DNA of 40,076 bases from Oscillospiraceae bacterium (lineage in GTDB: Bacteria; Bacillota; Clostridia; Oscillospirales; Ruminococcaceae), in contig JAJQHD010000039.1 of the NCBI GenBank assembly GCA_021199855.1, positions 1 through 40,076 of the forward strand. Direction: 5' to 3'. The notes beneath the pieces are model-generated. The model was given only the letters and a program-made list of their open reading frames with translations. It did no database searches and was not told where the DNA came from. The position numbers and the translations under genes were made by a program. This document shows, piece after piece, positions 7,571 through 15,910 of the stretch (position 1 is its first letter; each line of letters starts with the position of its first letter).

Positions 7571-8932
7571 TTACCAAAATCAAGCCAATCCAAGGAACTG
7601 TAGACAAGGCGATTGCATACATAACCGACCCAAAGAAAACTGATGATACGGTTCTTGTATCTTCGTTCGGCTGTGCAGCTGCTGATAGTGTTTGCCAATG
7701 AATTTGAATGGACAAGAAATCTTGCCGAGCAACGTGGAGCAATACCTCCAAAAGTAATTGCGAGGCATCCCATACAATCTTTCGATGTGGGAGAGGTTTC
7801 GCCGGAGGTTGCACATGAAATCGGCAAGCAATTTGCGGATGAATTGCTGAAAGGAAAGCATGAATATGTAATTGCCACTCACATAGGCAAAGGTCATTGC
7901 CACAATCATATTATCTTCAATGCCGTCAACTTTGTAGACTATCATTGCTACAGAAGCAACAAGAGAACATACCAAGGGTTGAGGCAACTGAGTGATGATA
8001 TTTGCAAGGAGCATGGGCTGTCTGTTATTCCTCCGTCGCAAAGTAAAGGCATGGAATACAAAGAATATTCCGAAGCCAAGAAAGGCACGAACTGGAAGCA
8101 AAAGCTCAAGCAGACGATTGACCGACTGGTCATCACTGCGAAAGATTATGATGAGTTTTTAAAGCTCATGCAGGAAGCAGGATATGAAGCTAAGCCCGGC
8201 AAATACATTTCATTCCGGGCTGAGGGGCAAGAGCGTTTTACCCGTGCAAAAACTATCGGCGAGAATTACACCTAGGAGCGCATTAAGGAACGCATTCAGG
8301 GACGCAATCCCAAAAAGCAAAGACAGCTCACGGAACGCAAAGGCATCTCTCTTATTATCGACATTGAGAACAGCATCAAGGATCAGGAAAGCAAGGGCTA
8401 TGAACACTGGGCGAAGATAAATAATCTCAAGGAGACTGCCAAAACTCTCAACTATCTCACGGAGAATAATCTTCTTCAGTATTCAGATCTTGAGGCAAAA
8501 GCGGATGACATCCATAGTTCTTATGACCGCACCGGCGAGGAATTGAAAAGAGTTGAAGCGAGGCTCAGTGAAGTTCAACCACTCATCAAGAACATCGGAA
8601 ATTACAGGCAGCTCAAGCCAATCTATGATGACTACCAGAAGTCAAAAAATAAGCCCGACTTCCGGGCAAAGCATGAAGCCGAGCTTGTCATCTTTGAAGC
8701 AGCAAAAAGTTCGCTCCTCGCCACTCAAGGGAGCGAAAAGCTTCCAAGCCTGAAAGCTCTCCACGCTGAAAAGAGGCTGCTTCTTGAAGAACAGCAGAGG
8801 TTCTACGACGAAAGAGCCAAGCTCAAAAAACAGGTCAAGGAGATTGATACTATCAAGGCAAATGTTGATAGCTATCTGAGTCCGAATGCTTCACATGAGA
8901 GGGAGAATAAGAGGGGCAGCGAGTTGGAATAA
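7564..8932 (+). pseudogene. mobA: MOBP relaxase, one frameshift and one amber stop
   Basis: Relaxase that nicks oriT and pilots the strand during conjugation. The original start ATG 7564 overlaps mobC; the first 45 codons (VVTKIKPIQGTVDKAIAYIT then LVSSFGCA) end at TGA 7699-7701 after a frameshift. The next frame carries the histidine motif HIGKGHCHNHIIFNAVN and RTYQGLRQLSDDIC, then stops at TAG 8273-8275 where GAG (Glu) would fit the family (IGENYT-stop-ERIKERI). The same frame continues to 8932 with a coiled-coil C-terminus (LEEQQRFYDERAKLKKQVKE). Two independent lesions make a working relaxase unlikely. Confidence 0.9.
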
Positions 8933-8935
8933 ATA

Positions 8936-8975
8936 ACTGCTTACCAGATTGTGCAATCAACAACTGGTAGGCAGT
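8936..8975 (+). terminator. Hairpin after the relaxase gene
   Basis: ACTGCTTACCAG (8936-8947) and CTGGTAGGCAGT (8964-8975) form a 12-bp stem with one wobble pair and a 16-base loop, three bases after the relaxase stop codon. The following tract (ACTATATTATT) is only moderately T-rich, so termination may be weak. Confidence 0.55.
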
Positions 8976-8991
8976 ACTATATTATTACCAA

Positions 8992-9025
8992 TGCGAAATA
9001 TCCCTGATAATTGCGATTTTTCACA
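8992..9025. other. Imperfect palindrome, possible left attachment site of the cargo
   Basis: TGCGAAATATC (8992-9002) is an inverted copy (9 of 11) of GATTTTTCACA (9015-9025), with a 12-base centre. The left arm is the exact reverse complement of GATATTTCGCA at 21380-21390 on the other side of the cargo. This suggests an ancestral recombination site or hotspot; it also served as the target of the insertion sequence next to it. Confidence 0.4.
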
Positions 9026-9027
9026 AA
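9004..9027 (+). repeat. 24-bp direct repeat, left copy (target duplication)
   Basis: Starts CTGATAATTGCGATTTTTCA and ends CAAA. An identical copy lies at 10384-10407; the two abut the TTGT and ACAA ends of the insertion sequence exactly, so this is most simply a 24-bp target site duplication. That length is far above the 3-15 bp of IS3/IS481 but typical of the IS1202 group as I recall it. Confidence 0.8.
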
Positions 9028-9089
9028 TTGTTCGTTTGTCAATGATGTGAGACCAAAAAAGAAGAAAAAATAAGCTGGGAAGGGTAAAA

Positions 9090-9153
9090 AGTTTTGGGAT
9101 TAAGAAGAGAGGGCGAAGACGAAGTCGAGCCCGAACGGAGTAATCCCAAAACT
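9090..9153. repeat. Perfect 13-bp inverted repeat at the IS transposase 3' side
   Basis: AGTTTTGGGATTA (9090-9102) and TAATCCCAAAACT (9141-9153) flank a 38-base, purine-rich loop. It lies just downstream of the transposase stop (9174) and inside the IS. It may stop transcription leaving the IS or protect it from readthrough. Confidence 0.6.
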
Positions 9154-9173
9154 CGGCGGATGAATGAGAGCGG

Positions 9174-10277
9174 TTAAGTAGATTGAGCCTGAAGCTCACG
9201 GCGAATATCGAGGGGAGAACGCCAGCCGAGAATAGACATGGGAATGCGATTGGAACGTCTCAAATAGCGTTTCATTTGGAGCAGCAAATCATCGAGGGAG
9301 TAGAAGCTCAAGTGATTGTAAAAGCGCTCTTGGTCATTTCTGTGACTTCGCTCAACCTTGCCGTTGTGCCAAGGTGTCCTTGGACGAATTGTCTTATGGG
9401 TAATATGCAGTTCGGAGCAAAGGTGGCCGAGGGCATGAACCCTCTTTGTTTTTCTCGTATTTGTAAACTCACCTCCATTGTCGGTTTGTATGATTTCGGG
9501 AATATATCCGAAATATTTAATAGCCCGTTTTACAAAATCAACAGTGCTGTAACAGCTTACTTCTTTGTAGGGATAGATAAATCTTTCCCTTGTGGCTTCA
9601 TCAATCATGGTATATTGATAAAAACAGTTCTCATATTTGCCGACATAGCAGGCTTTGGGGACGTTTTAATCCGCAACTTTCGCTCGCGAAAGTTGCCGCT
9701 TATCCGGATTTATGTCCGGTTCCGCGAAGCGGAATCATCGCGCCTCCTTTTTGCGCGATGAAGGACATAAAACGAGAGTTAGAAAGATTTATCTTTCTAA
9801 CTTTTACGTCCATCTGGCACTTCTTGCCCGGTAGCGTTGGGGTATCGTAATGACCGAGGTGTTTTGACTTTTTCTTAGTAGACTCCGCCTTTTCGCGATA
9901 ACCGAGGCGAACAAACACTCTGTACAGTGATCCGGGATGTCGGCTATATCCCCTTTCAAGAAGCTTTCCGTACATCTCTCCCACGGAAATATGAGGATTT
10001 CTGCGGTGCAGATTTTTTATCATCCTCAGTTCTTCTTCTGTATGGCTTTTTGGGTGCGGTGTGTGCGGTCGATGTGATTTCGGCATCAGCGATTCTCTCG
10101 TTCCATCATACAGCTTATTCCATCTCGTCAGAGATGTCTCATCAGAGACGCTTTTGATATGTGATACCGCCGGCATACAAACCCTATATCCTTTGTTTGG
10201 CGATATAATTCCACAGAATGCGTTTTTGTTGTTATTTCGTGTGGACAATACCTCTTGTTCTGTGCTATAATATTCAT
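9174..10277 (-). pseudogene. IS transposase (rve/DDE type), disrupted
   Basis: Starts at ATG 10277 (MNIIAQNKRYCPHEITTKTH), helix-turn-helix region (VELYRQTKDIGFVCRRYHIS), then an IS481/IS1202-like linker (EEELRMIKNLHRRNPHISVG) and integrase core DDE pieces: QMDVK, TDNGGEFTN, and GKVERSHRNDQERFYNHL. Between ASLMRH and WNKLYDG a 14-base imperfect tandem copy (CTCTGATGAGA / CTCTGACGAGA) shifts the frame near 10130. Between DVK and VPKACYVGKYEN about 135 bases of hairpins are inserted (9669-9801). Both lesions destroy the gene. Confidence 0.85.
9662..9801. repeat. Cluster of five hairpins inserted in the transposase gene
   Basis: Consecutive stems: GCAACTTTCG/CGAAAGTTGC (9673-9682, 9687-9696); CCGGA/TCCGG (9704-9708, 9715-9719); TTCCGC/GCGGAA (9720-9734); CATCGCGC/GCGCGATG (9736-9743, 9753-9760); GTTAGAAAGAT/ATCTTTCTAAC (9778-9788, 9791-9801). 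In addition TTTATGTCC (9710-9717 region) pairs with GGACATAAA (9763-9771), enclosing stems three and four, and CGTTTTA (9662) pairs with TAAAACG (9768-9774). It interrupts the transposase between DVK and VPK. Nature unknown: a tiny non-autonomous element is my best guess. Confidence 0.75.
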
Positions 10278-10278
10278 G

Positions 10279-10338
10279 GGCTGAGGTTCCTTTCTGCTTT
10301 TATTGATTTGCCACATCTATTGTAGCAGTTCCTCAGCC
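10279..10338 (+). terminator. Possible terminator inside the IS right end
   Basis: GGCTGAGG (10279-10286) pairs with CCTCAGCC (10331-10338), followed by seven T on the forward strand. The loop is long (44 bases). It would limit forward readthrough into the cargo promoter region. Confidence 0.35.
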
Positions 10339-10383
10339 TTTTTTTCTATACCTTTCAGTCTCACTTTTATTGTAACGCTACAA

Positions 10384-10407
10384 CTGATAATTGCGATTTT
10401 TCACAAA
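10384..10407 (+). repeat. 24-bp direct repeat, right copy (target duplication)
   Basis: Second copy of the repeat at 9004-9027, abutting the ACAA end of the IS. It stands 6 bases upstream of the -35 box of the cargo promoter, so the IS landed right beside the control region of the defence-like operon. Confidence 0.8.
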
Positions 10408-10412
10408 TATTA

Positions 10413-10441
10413 TTGATTATTCGCGGATAGTGTGCTATAAT
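10413..10441 (+). promoter_or_regulatory. Sigma-A promoter of the cargo operon
   Basis: TTGATT (10413-10418), 17-base spacer, TATAAT (10436-10441): a near-consensus vegetative promoter. The small XRE gene starts about 50 bases downstream with AGGAAAG, and the four-gene operon follows with no other clear promoter in the 125 bases between. Confidence 0.8.
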
Positions 10442-10491
10442 GTGTCTTAGTTTGTGCGGTTACTATAGAGAATCAGAAAGGAAAGATTGGT

Positions 10492-10710
10492 GTGGCAGTT
10501 TCATACAAGAAATTATGACATTTGCTTATCGACAGGGATATGAAAAAGAAAGACCTACAAGAAGCAGCAAATATGACCAATCATGTGATGAGAAAACTAA
10601 GTCACAATGAAGCAATTACTAAAGATACCATTGCCAAAATATGCAAATGTCTCGATTGTAAGGTGGATGATATTATGGATGTAGTCGAATTAAGCAGTAG
10701 TGAAGAGTAA
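10492..10710 (+). pseudogene. Small XRE/HTH_26 regulator with nonsense codon at the conserved Trp
   Basis: GTG start 10492 with AGGAAAG upstream reads VAVSYKKL, then TGA at 10516-10518, then HLLIDRDMKKKDLQEAANMT and a full Cro/CI-type helix-turn-helix ending near CKVDDIMDVVE. In this family the peptide is normally SYKKLWxLLID, so TGA stands where TGG (Trp) belongs. A TTG at 10522 could start a version lacking the first nine residues. These ~70-residue regulators commonly sit before defence operons and autorepress. Loss may leave the operon derepressed or dependent on the shorter form. Confidence 0.75.
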
Positions 10711-10835
10711 GCGGATAATGCATTCAAATTAAATCGCCTAAACAGAAAACGTCAAATTGCCTTATAGCGTTGTAGCGACATTTCCACATCGCTGTTATGA
10801 CAAGCAAATTTCGCAATGAACAGGAAGATACATGT

Positions 10836-13800
10836 ATGACACCAAATAGAACTATCCCTTTTCGCCCTAAATTGGAGGGAGAGTTTAGAACAAGATTCTA
10901 TACAGTCGTTCAGCAAATCAATGAGGATACAAAAACCTCCGAACTGGAGGAAATCATTGCTCAGGAGGTTCACTGGACTGAACACGAGTGTACCGTAAAT
11001 CTTGTCCAAAGAAAAAAATACAGAGCGGTTTGGATGCTGCTTCGTGATCTAATGAGGGCTTCTTGGAAAGCGTGCTATCGTGAAGGTGTCCTTGAAATGC
11101 GTATGCCGACCTTAGATAAAAATGAACTCGAAGGTAGTTCCTTATCCGAAAAGAAAAGCCTTTTGAGGGGGTGGATGCAAGATAGCCGACTTGAAAGACT
11201 ACAAATTTATTCTGACTTCATCAATCGAATGGAAAAGGATACAGCAACGAAAAAATCCATCAGTCATTTAATTGCGGATGGAGAAGAACTGTATGCTCGA
11301 CTTCGTGCAATTTCTAATAACGAGATAAAAATAGGAGATGCGATTAAACCATATCTTCAGCTAGTCCAAGAGAATGAGCGTGACGAATATACAGGGCAAA
11401 AGCTTTCTGATATTTGGAGGTATTTTAGGCTCACTTGGTCAACACCTGCAGAAACAACTCCCGGCAGAACAATGCAGTATCTCATCCGAGATGCTGCACA
11501 TCCAAACCACGCTGTTATGGGAATTGCGTCGTTAGAAAATACTGCGGTCCAAATAACCTGTCGAGATGATTATATTGGCTGGAATGCTCCATCGTTTATA
11601 GACAAGCTTAAGGCTGAAGGAAATCATACTACAACTCGAAATGCATTCAAAAAGCTCCTGGAATATTTGGATGACGGTATTCAGGGAATTGATTATTTTG
11701 ACCTATGCGCTTCTGCGGACATCGATAATCCTTCTGAAGATGTTATTCGTAAATTACAATACATTGCTTTGACTGCAGAGGAAGAGCGTCAAGAACTACT
11801 TAAGGCATATCAGAGTGGAAATGCTGAAGCTATGTCAGAAGAAAAAAGTGAGTTAGGTAGCATTTCAAAAGAAATTGAGCAAGCACTCTATCGCAGAAAA
11901 AGAGCTGACCAGCTTGGAAAATTACTTGGAGCAAAAAAAGCTTTAACTGATCTTATTAGCAATGATAAGTTTGAAGATCTTTGGAAAACGTTTTGTGATA
12001 GCGATAATGGTAAATCTCACATTAGAACGTCTCTCATTGCTCAAAAAACTAAGCATATAGGTTCAAGTATGATGGAACTCAACGTCTGTGGTGCTATTCC
12101 TCCATATAACGAGATTCTTGGAGGAAAGCTTGTGGCTCTGCTTGCTACTTCGCCACAGGTCATTAGTGATTACCGAGATCGTTATTCTGGCAAAAAAAGC
12201 GAAATTGCCAGTCGACTAAAGGGAGAAGATGTTTATAGACCGGCAGACCTTGTTTATATAGGCACAACATCATTGTACTATGTAGGCTCAAGTCAATACA
12301 ACCGCTTAAAAATCCCTGGAAGCCTTTTCAATTCCACTCACGATGTTAAATGGGAAAAACTGGGGAAAACCGTTGGCTTTGGTACGCTTCATATAAGCAA
12401 AGCCACTACCATGTGTCTCACGGAAGCAACGAGTGATGGTTTCTCTAGGATCAATCATGTATTCGGAGAAGGCGCAAGTCCAAAAATGCGATTGATGACC
12501 ATGGCAATAAGGGAACTTCTCGAATCAGACGAAAATGATACGAAAGAATTCTCCAAACACGCAATGTCTAGAATTGTGTATGGTGCCGAATTAGCAAGTA
12601 ACACCAGGGATTATTTACTTGGAATCGATGAGTCGCCAAGCTATTACTTCAACACGAATGATTGCCAAAGTGAGACTCAAAAGATTGTTGATTTCTGGTT
12701 AAATCGTTGGGTCGCAAGTCGCTTGAATTACACTCCTATTTTTGAGCGAATCCGGTGCTTTGATAAGAAACATTTTTTGGTAAGTACTGATTTAAAAAAG
12801 GCATCAGAATGGAAATTTGAAAAGCTAAAGGAGCCTGAAAAGATGGAGCAAATACAGCATAGTAAAGCTGGACTCGATTCAATACGCGATTTTTACCGTG
12901 GTAGTAGCGGATACGCCGACTTTATGGACTATGGCTTTTTATCGAAGGTTCACGTTGCTACAGATTTGGATTCGTCAATTGTTGAAGCCGTAAATGCAGG
13001 AAAAGATGTGGTTCTTACTGGAAATCCCGGCGATGGCAAAACACACATAATTCGGATTCTCCAAGAGCAGTTAAGTACTCTCAAAGTTAATCCTATCATT
13101 GAACTGGATGCAAGTACAATGACAAACAAAGCTATTTACGAGAAATGGTTATCTGCTAGAGAAACGTCACATCCATTCGTAATCGCAATTAATGCAGCTG
13201 TTTTGCTTGCGTTAGCGCAGGAATTTCCATCATTTTCTCCTATCGTTGATGCAAAGGAACAGATGATTAGCGCGATAGTCTTTCATGATGAACAGATTGA
13301 AAATGACAAGGTATCAGTCTTCGATCTGAGCAAACGGGAAACTCTCGAACCATCTGTAGTCAAAAGTGTTATACTTAATATGACGAAAGCAGAGCATTTC
13401 GTGCAATGCGAGACTTGTCAATTCAAAGAACTATGCCCTGCTATCAAGAATGCGCAGCTAATTCAAAATGATTTGTTCCAGGAGAGACTCAATGTTATTT
13501 TAACCCAAGTTGCTCTACAGGGCTATCACGCCACATTGCGCGAATTGCAATCATTTGTTTCATTTTTAATTTTTGGCAATAGGAATTGTGCAACACTTAC
13601 CACAACCTCCGGCCAAGATGAGTACGATTTGTGTAACCTAATCTATCAAGGCGACGGTCGTTTATTCGGTGCAGTCAGAGGTGCTTTTGATCCTTCAAAG
13701 GTCTCTCATCCTGTTTGGGATGAAAAAATTCTCATGAACACATTGGAAGTAGAGTCGTGGATACCAGACTACAACGTCTCTCCTGAAGCGTTGAATCTAA

Positions 13801-14432
13801 ACAACACTGAACTGTTTGCGTTACGCAAAAGACAATTCTATTTCTTCAACTCCCATGGAAATGTATTGTTAGATATCAGCGATGATGCCGTTATTAAATT
13901 TCAACATTTCTTGGGCATGGAGGATAAGTCTATCATAAAAGATCTTATTCAAAAGCTGAATGCATTTTTCGGTACTTCCTCCACAAATTCCGAACTGGAA
14001 ATATGGATGAGCCACCGATATAACAATGCTCCCCGCAAGATACTTATTTCTACCGGAAAAATGAAGCGCTCCGATTTTAGAATTGGACACCCTAGACTAA
14101 ATTCTGTAATGGAAAATGGCATTAAAATGGTGGAAAATTATGTGCGTCTTGAGAAAAAAGACGCACCAGAGATCTTTTTAAAAATAGATTTTGATATGTA
14201 CAACTTTCTGCTTGAGGCGGAAAGAGGCGTTCCGGTATTGCTCATGGAATCCGATACAGTGAAGAAGGTTTGGCGCTTCGTAGAGCAACTCCAAAGTGAG
14301 AAGGCCTTAGAAACTGAGGAAGATGTGACGCTTTCCTTGTTTGACGTTCAAGGAAAGAAGGAAGTTACTGTTACGATTGACCGAGAAAGTAAATGCTATT
14401 CTAGTATCACTGTAAGGAAAAGCCACAACTGA
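10836..14432 (+). CDS. DruA (DUF4338)-like domain fused to DptF-like P-loop ATPase
   Basis: 1198-residue protein, first gene of the cargo operon. I chose ATG 10836 because AGGAAG ends 8 bases upstream; an ATG at 10797 has no ribosome binding site. Residues ~210-560 resemble Druantia DruA/DUF4338: GRTMQYLIRD...MGIASL...CRDDYIGWN (~210-248), CGAIPPYNEILGGKLVALL (~415), GTTSLYYVGSSQYNR (~475), INHVFGEGASPKMR (~538). The C-terminal ~480 residues form an NTPase with Walker A GNPGDGKTH (729-737), an FVIAINAA strand and a cysteine cluster CETCQFKELCP (~858), as in the Dnd restriction ATPase DptF. The domain calls come from memory of motifs. No signal peptide or membrane segments; presumably cytoplasmic. 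Likely a nucleic-acid sensor or motor regulator working with the FtsK-type protein. Confidence 0.6.
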   Translation: MTPNRTIPFRPKLEGEFRTRFYTVVQQINEDTKTSELEEIIAQEVHWTEHECTVNLVQRKKYRAVWMLLRDLMRASWKACYREGVLEMRMPTLDKNELEGSSLSEKKSLLRGWMQDSRLERLQIYSDFINRMEKDTATKKSISHLIADGEELYARLRAISNNEIKIGDAIKPYLQLVQENERDEYTGQKLSDIWRYFRLTWSTPAETTPGRTMQYLIRDAAHPNHAVMGIASLENTAVQITCRDDYIGWNAPSFIDKLKAEGNHTTTRNAFKKLLEYLDDGIQGIDYFDLCASADIDNPSEDVIRKLQYIALTAEEERQELLKAYQSGNAEAMSEEKSELGSISKEIEQALYRRKRADQLGKLLGAKKALTDLISNDKFEDLWKTFCDSDNGKSHIRTSLIAQKTKHIGSSMMELNVCGAIPPYNEILGGKLVALLATSPQVISDYRDRYSGKKSEIASRLKGEDVYRPADLVYIGTTSLYYVGSSQYNRLKIPGSLFNSTHDVKWEKLGKTVGFGTLHISKATTMCLTEATSDGFSRINHVFGEGASPKMRLMTMAIRELLESDENDTKEFSKHAMSRIVYGAELASNTRDYLLGIDESPSYYFNTNDCQSETQKIVDFWLNRWVASRLNYTPIFERIRCFDKKHFLVSTDLKKASEWKFEKLKEPEKMEQIQHSKAGLDSIRDFYRGSSGYADFMDYGFLSKVHVATDLDSSIVEAVNAGKDVVLTGNPGDGKTHIIRILQEQLSTLKVNPIIELDASTMTNKAIYEKWLSARETSHPFVIAINAAVLLALAQEFPSFSPIVDAKEQMISAIVFHDEQIENDKVSVFDLSKRETLEPSVVKSVILNMTKAEHFVQCETCQFKELCPAIKNAQLIQNDLFQERLNVILTQVALQGYHATLRELQSFVSFLIFGNRNCATLTTTSGQDEYDLCNLIYQGDGRLFGAVRGAFDPSKVSHPVWDEKILMNTLEVESWIPDYNVSPEALNLNNTELFALRKRQFYFFNSHGNVLLDISDDAVIKFQHFLGMEDKSIIKDLIQKLNAFFGTSSTNSELEIWMSHRYNNAPRKILISTGKMKRSDFRIGHPRLNSVMENGIKMVENYVRLEKKDAPEIFLKIDFDMYNFLLEAERGVPVLLMESDTVKKVWRFVEQLQSEKALETEEDVTLSLFDVQGKKEVTVTIDRESKCYSSITVRKSHN

Positions 14433-14443
14433 GGAGGAACATC

Positions 14444-15910
14444 ATGGAAACCATTTATTTGAAAGAAATAAGAAAGCAAGTAGACAAGCGATTTGTAGGC
14501 TTTGGTCCTAACGGTTCAGCCGTTAAGCCTGTTCATATATACAGTGGTGCCTCTCGCATTATCTATGGCGAAAGCGTTGATACACAAAATATAAAACGAC
14601 TTTCCTACGTAACCGGTTCAAAGGGAGAGGTTCCCAAAAGCAATACCCTTGATAGTGTCAAAGAATTTTTGCGTGAAAGCGATGCGCTCGATGAAGGAAT
14701 TCAAGATGATGATTTGACTTCTTTTAGAAATCTTTTGCAAAAATTGCTTGATGCGGACAATGGCGTGTTCTATAGTGTTAATGGTGATTTGGTTTCGTAT
14801 ACTGCTGGATCTAAATATTTCATTACCAATTACGTAATGTATGAGGATGCCGGCGAATTTGTTGGAAGCTTAATCAACAAATGCTGTCCTGAGCTTCGCA
14901 AGCATATAAAGGATATATTGGACAGTGAGAATGATCCAATTAGTATCCTCTTTTTGCCTGTTGCTGAAGCCAACACAAAAGCTATTGCCTCGGATCATCT
15001 TGATGAAATTGAGATATTTACTTCTCCCAACGACGAGTTTAACGATTTCACGACAGGCATTGCTGATGCTGGTAAATGCTTGTACAAGCATTTATGCAAT
15101 CATCCTAATCAACTCACGCAACTACGCATATTCAATTTCTTCTGCATTTATGTACTCATCAGATATTTAGCATCCTTGGAGTCATTCTATTGTGAAGGAA
15201 AAAAGCGACCGTTCCTCCTTGACTTTTCTGACGAAGCTTCTAGCAGTGTTGCGCAAGCTTCCGTTATGTCCTACACTCAAATTCACAGAGCTATTTCGAG
15301 ATTTTACTCGTGGGGATATGCACAGTGCCTGAAGGAAGAAGGCATGACAAAGGCTGACCTATTAGAGATAGACGCACCGATGCTAGATAAAAAAGGTAAA
15401 ACGAAGGTTGGAAAAGTCGATCTGTCCAGAATGTGGGATTTAGCAAAAGCAGACGCAAAAGAACTTCCGGAAGAAGATGCGCTTCTCGTTTTTGGAGCAA
15501 CGATATACGATATGCTTGCACTAGAAGCATCCTCTCATCCTGTTGTGTACCTTCGACAACTTGGTACACACGCTGGTCTGCTTTATCCGCCAACCAATTT
15601 TCATGTAAACAAGCGCTTCGTTATTTCTCAGGATATGCTTGAAATGATTATGCGTTCCTGTGTTGAGCCAAATGAATCACTCGTTGCCACCGAACTGAAG
15701 GATAGACTGTGGAATAGATTCGGAATTGTTATTGGAGGTGATGAAATCGACATGGAAAGAATTCATGTCACTGGTAGCATTATCTCTGCGGATGCAGACT
15801 CTCTTCGTAATAACTTTGCTCATTTTTCAGAAACACTTGAAGCCATTAACTTCGCTGATATTATGGCTGATGGTATATTACAAATTAGACTGGGAGGCGT
15901 TTCTAAATGA
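14444..15910 (+). CDS. Unrecognised protein in the DptG position
   Basis: 488 residues, no domain I can name. The start ATG has GGAGG 6-7 bases upstream, 11 bases after the previous stop; the stop overlaps the next start (ATGA, 15907-15910). Predicted mostly helical and soluble; segments such as GVFYSVNGDLVSYTAGSKYF and VVYLRQLGTHAGLLYPPTNF look like folded-core strands, and there is an acidic patch near residues 85-105. In Dnd/Ssp restriction loci the middle gene between the F ATPase and the H motor is DptG/SspG of about 400-450 residues; this gene has the same place and similar size, so I infer an analogous adaptor role, not proven homology. Confidence 0.5.
   Translation: METIYLKEIRKQVDKRFVGFGPNGSAVKPVHIYSGASRIIYGESVDTQNIKRLSYVTGSKGEVPKSNTLDSVKEFLRESDALDEGIQDDDLTSFRNLLQKLLDADNGVFYSVNGDLVSYTAGSKYFITNYVMYEDAGEFVGSLINKCCPELRKHIKDILDSENDPISILFLPVAEANTKAIASDHLDEIEIFTSPNDEFNDFTTGIADAGKCLYKHLCNHPNQLTQLRIFNFFCIYVLIRYLASLESFYCEGKKRPFLLDFSDEASSSVAQASVMSYTQIHRAISRFYSWGYAQCLKEEGMTKADLLEIDAPMLDKKGKTKVGKVDLSRMWDLAKADAKELPEEDALLVFGATIYDMLALEASSHPVVYLRQLGTHAGLLYPPTNFHVNKRFVISQDMLEMIMRSCVEPNESLVATELKDRLWNRFGIVIGGDEIDMERIHVTGSIISADADSLRNNFAHFSETLEAINFADIMADGILQIRLGGVSK

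Larger units (their letters stand above)
9028..10383 (-). mobile_element. Insertion sequence with DDE transposase, inactive (IS1202/IS481-like)
   Basis: Ends TTGT...ACAA carry imperfect inverted repeats (left TTGTTCGTTTGTCAATG..GTGAGAC, right complement TTGTAGCGTTACAAT...GTGAGAC). About 1356 bp with one reverse-strand transposase, flanked by a 24-bp direct repeat. The transposase is broken by a 14-base duplication and by a hairpin-rich insertion, so it cannot move by itself. It separates the ICE mobility genes from the cargo promoter. Confidence 0.75.

Noticed and set aside
9662-9801. CRISPR array
   Set aside because: The hairpins differ in sequence and spacing; there are no equal repeats with unique spacers and no cas genes.
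9174-10277. Programmed -1 frameshift of an IS3-type transposase
   Set aside because: No slippery A-run at the break; the frame is lost through a 14-base duplication and a hairpin insert.
10516-10518. TGA recoded as tryptophan across the window
   Set aside because: TGA ends many intact genes here (for example tag and the ATPase fusion), and only this regulator has it at a Trp position, so an ordinary nonsense mutation is simpler.
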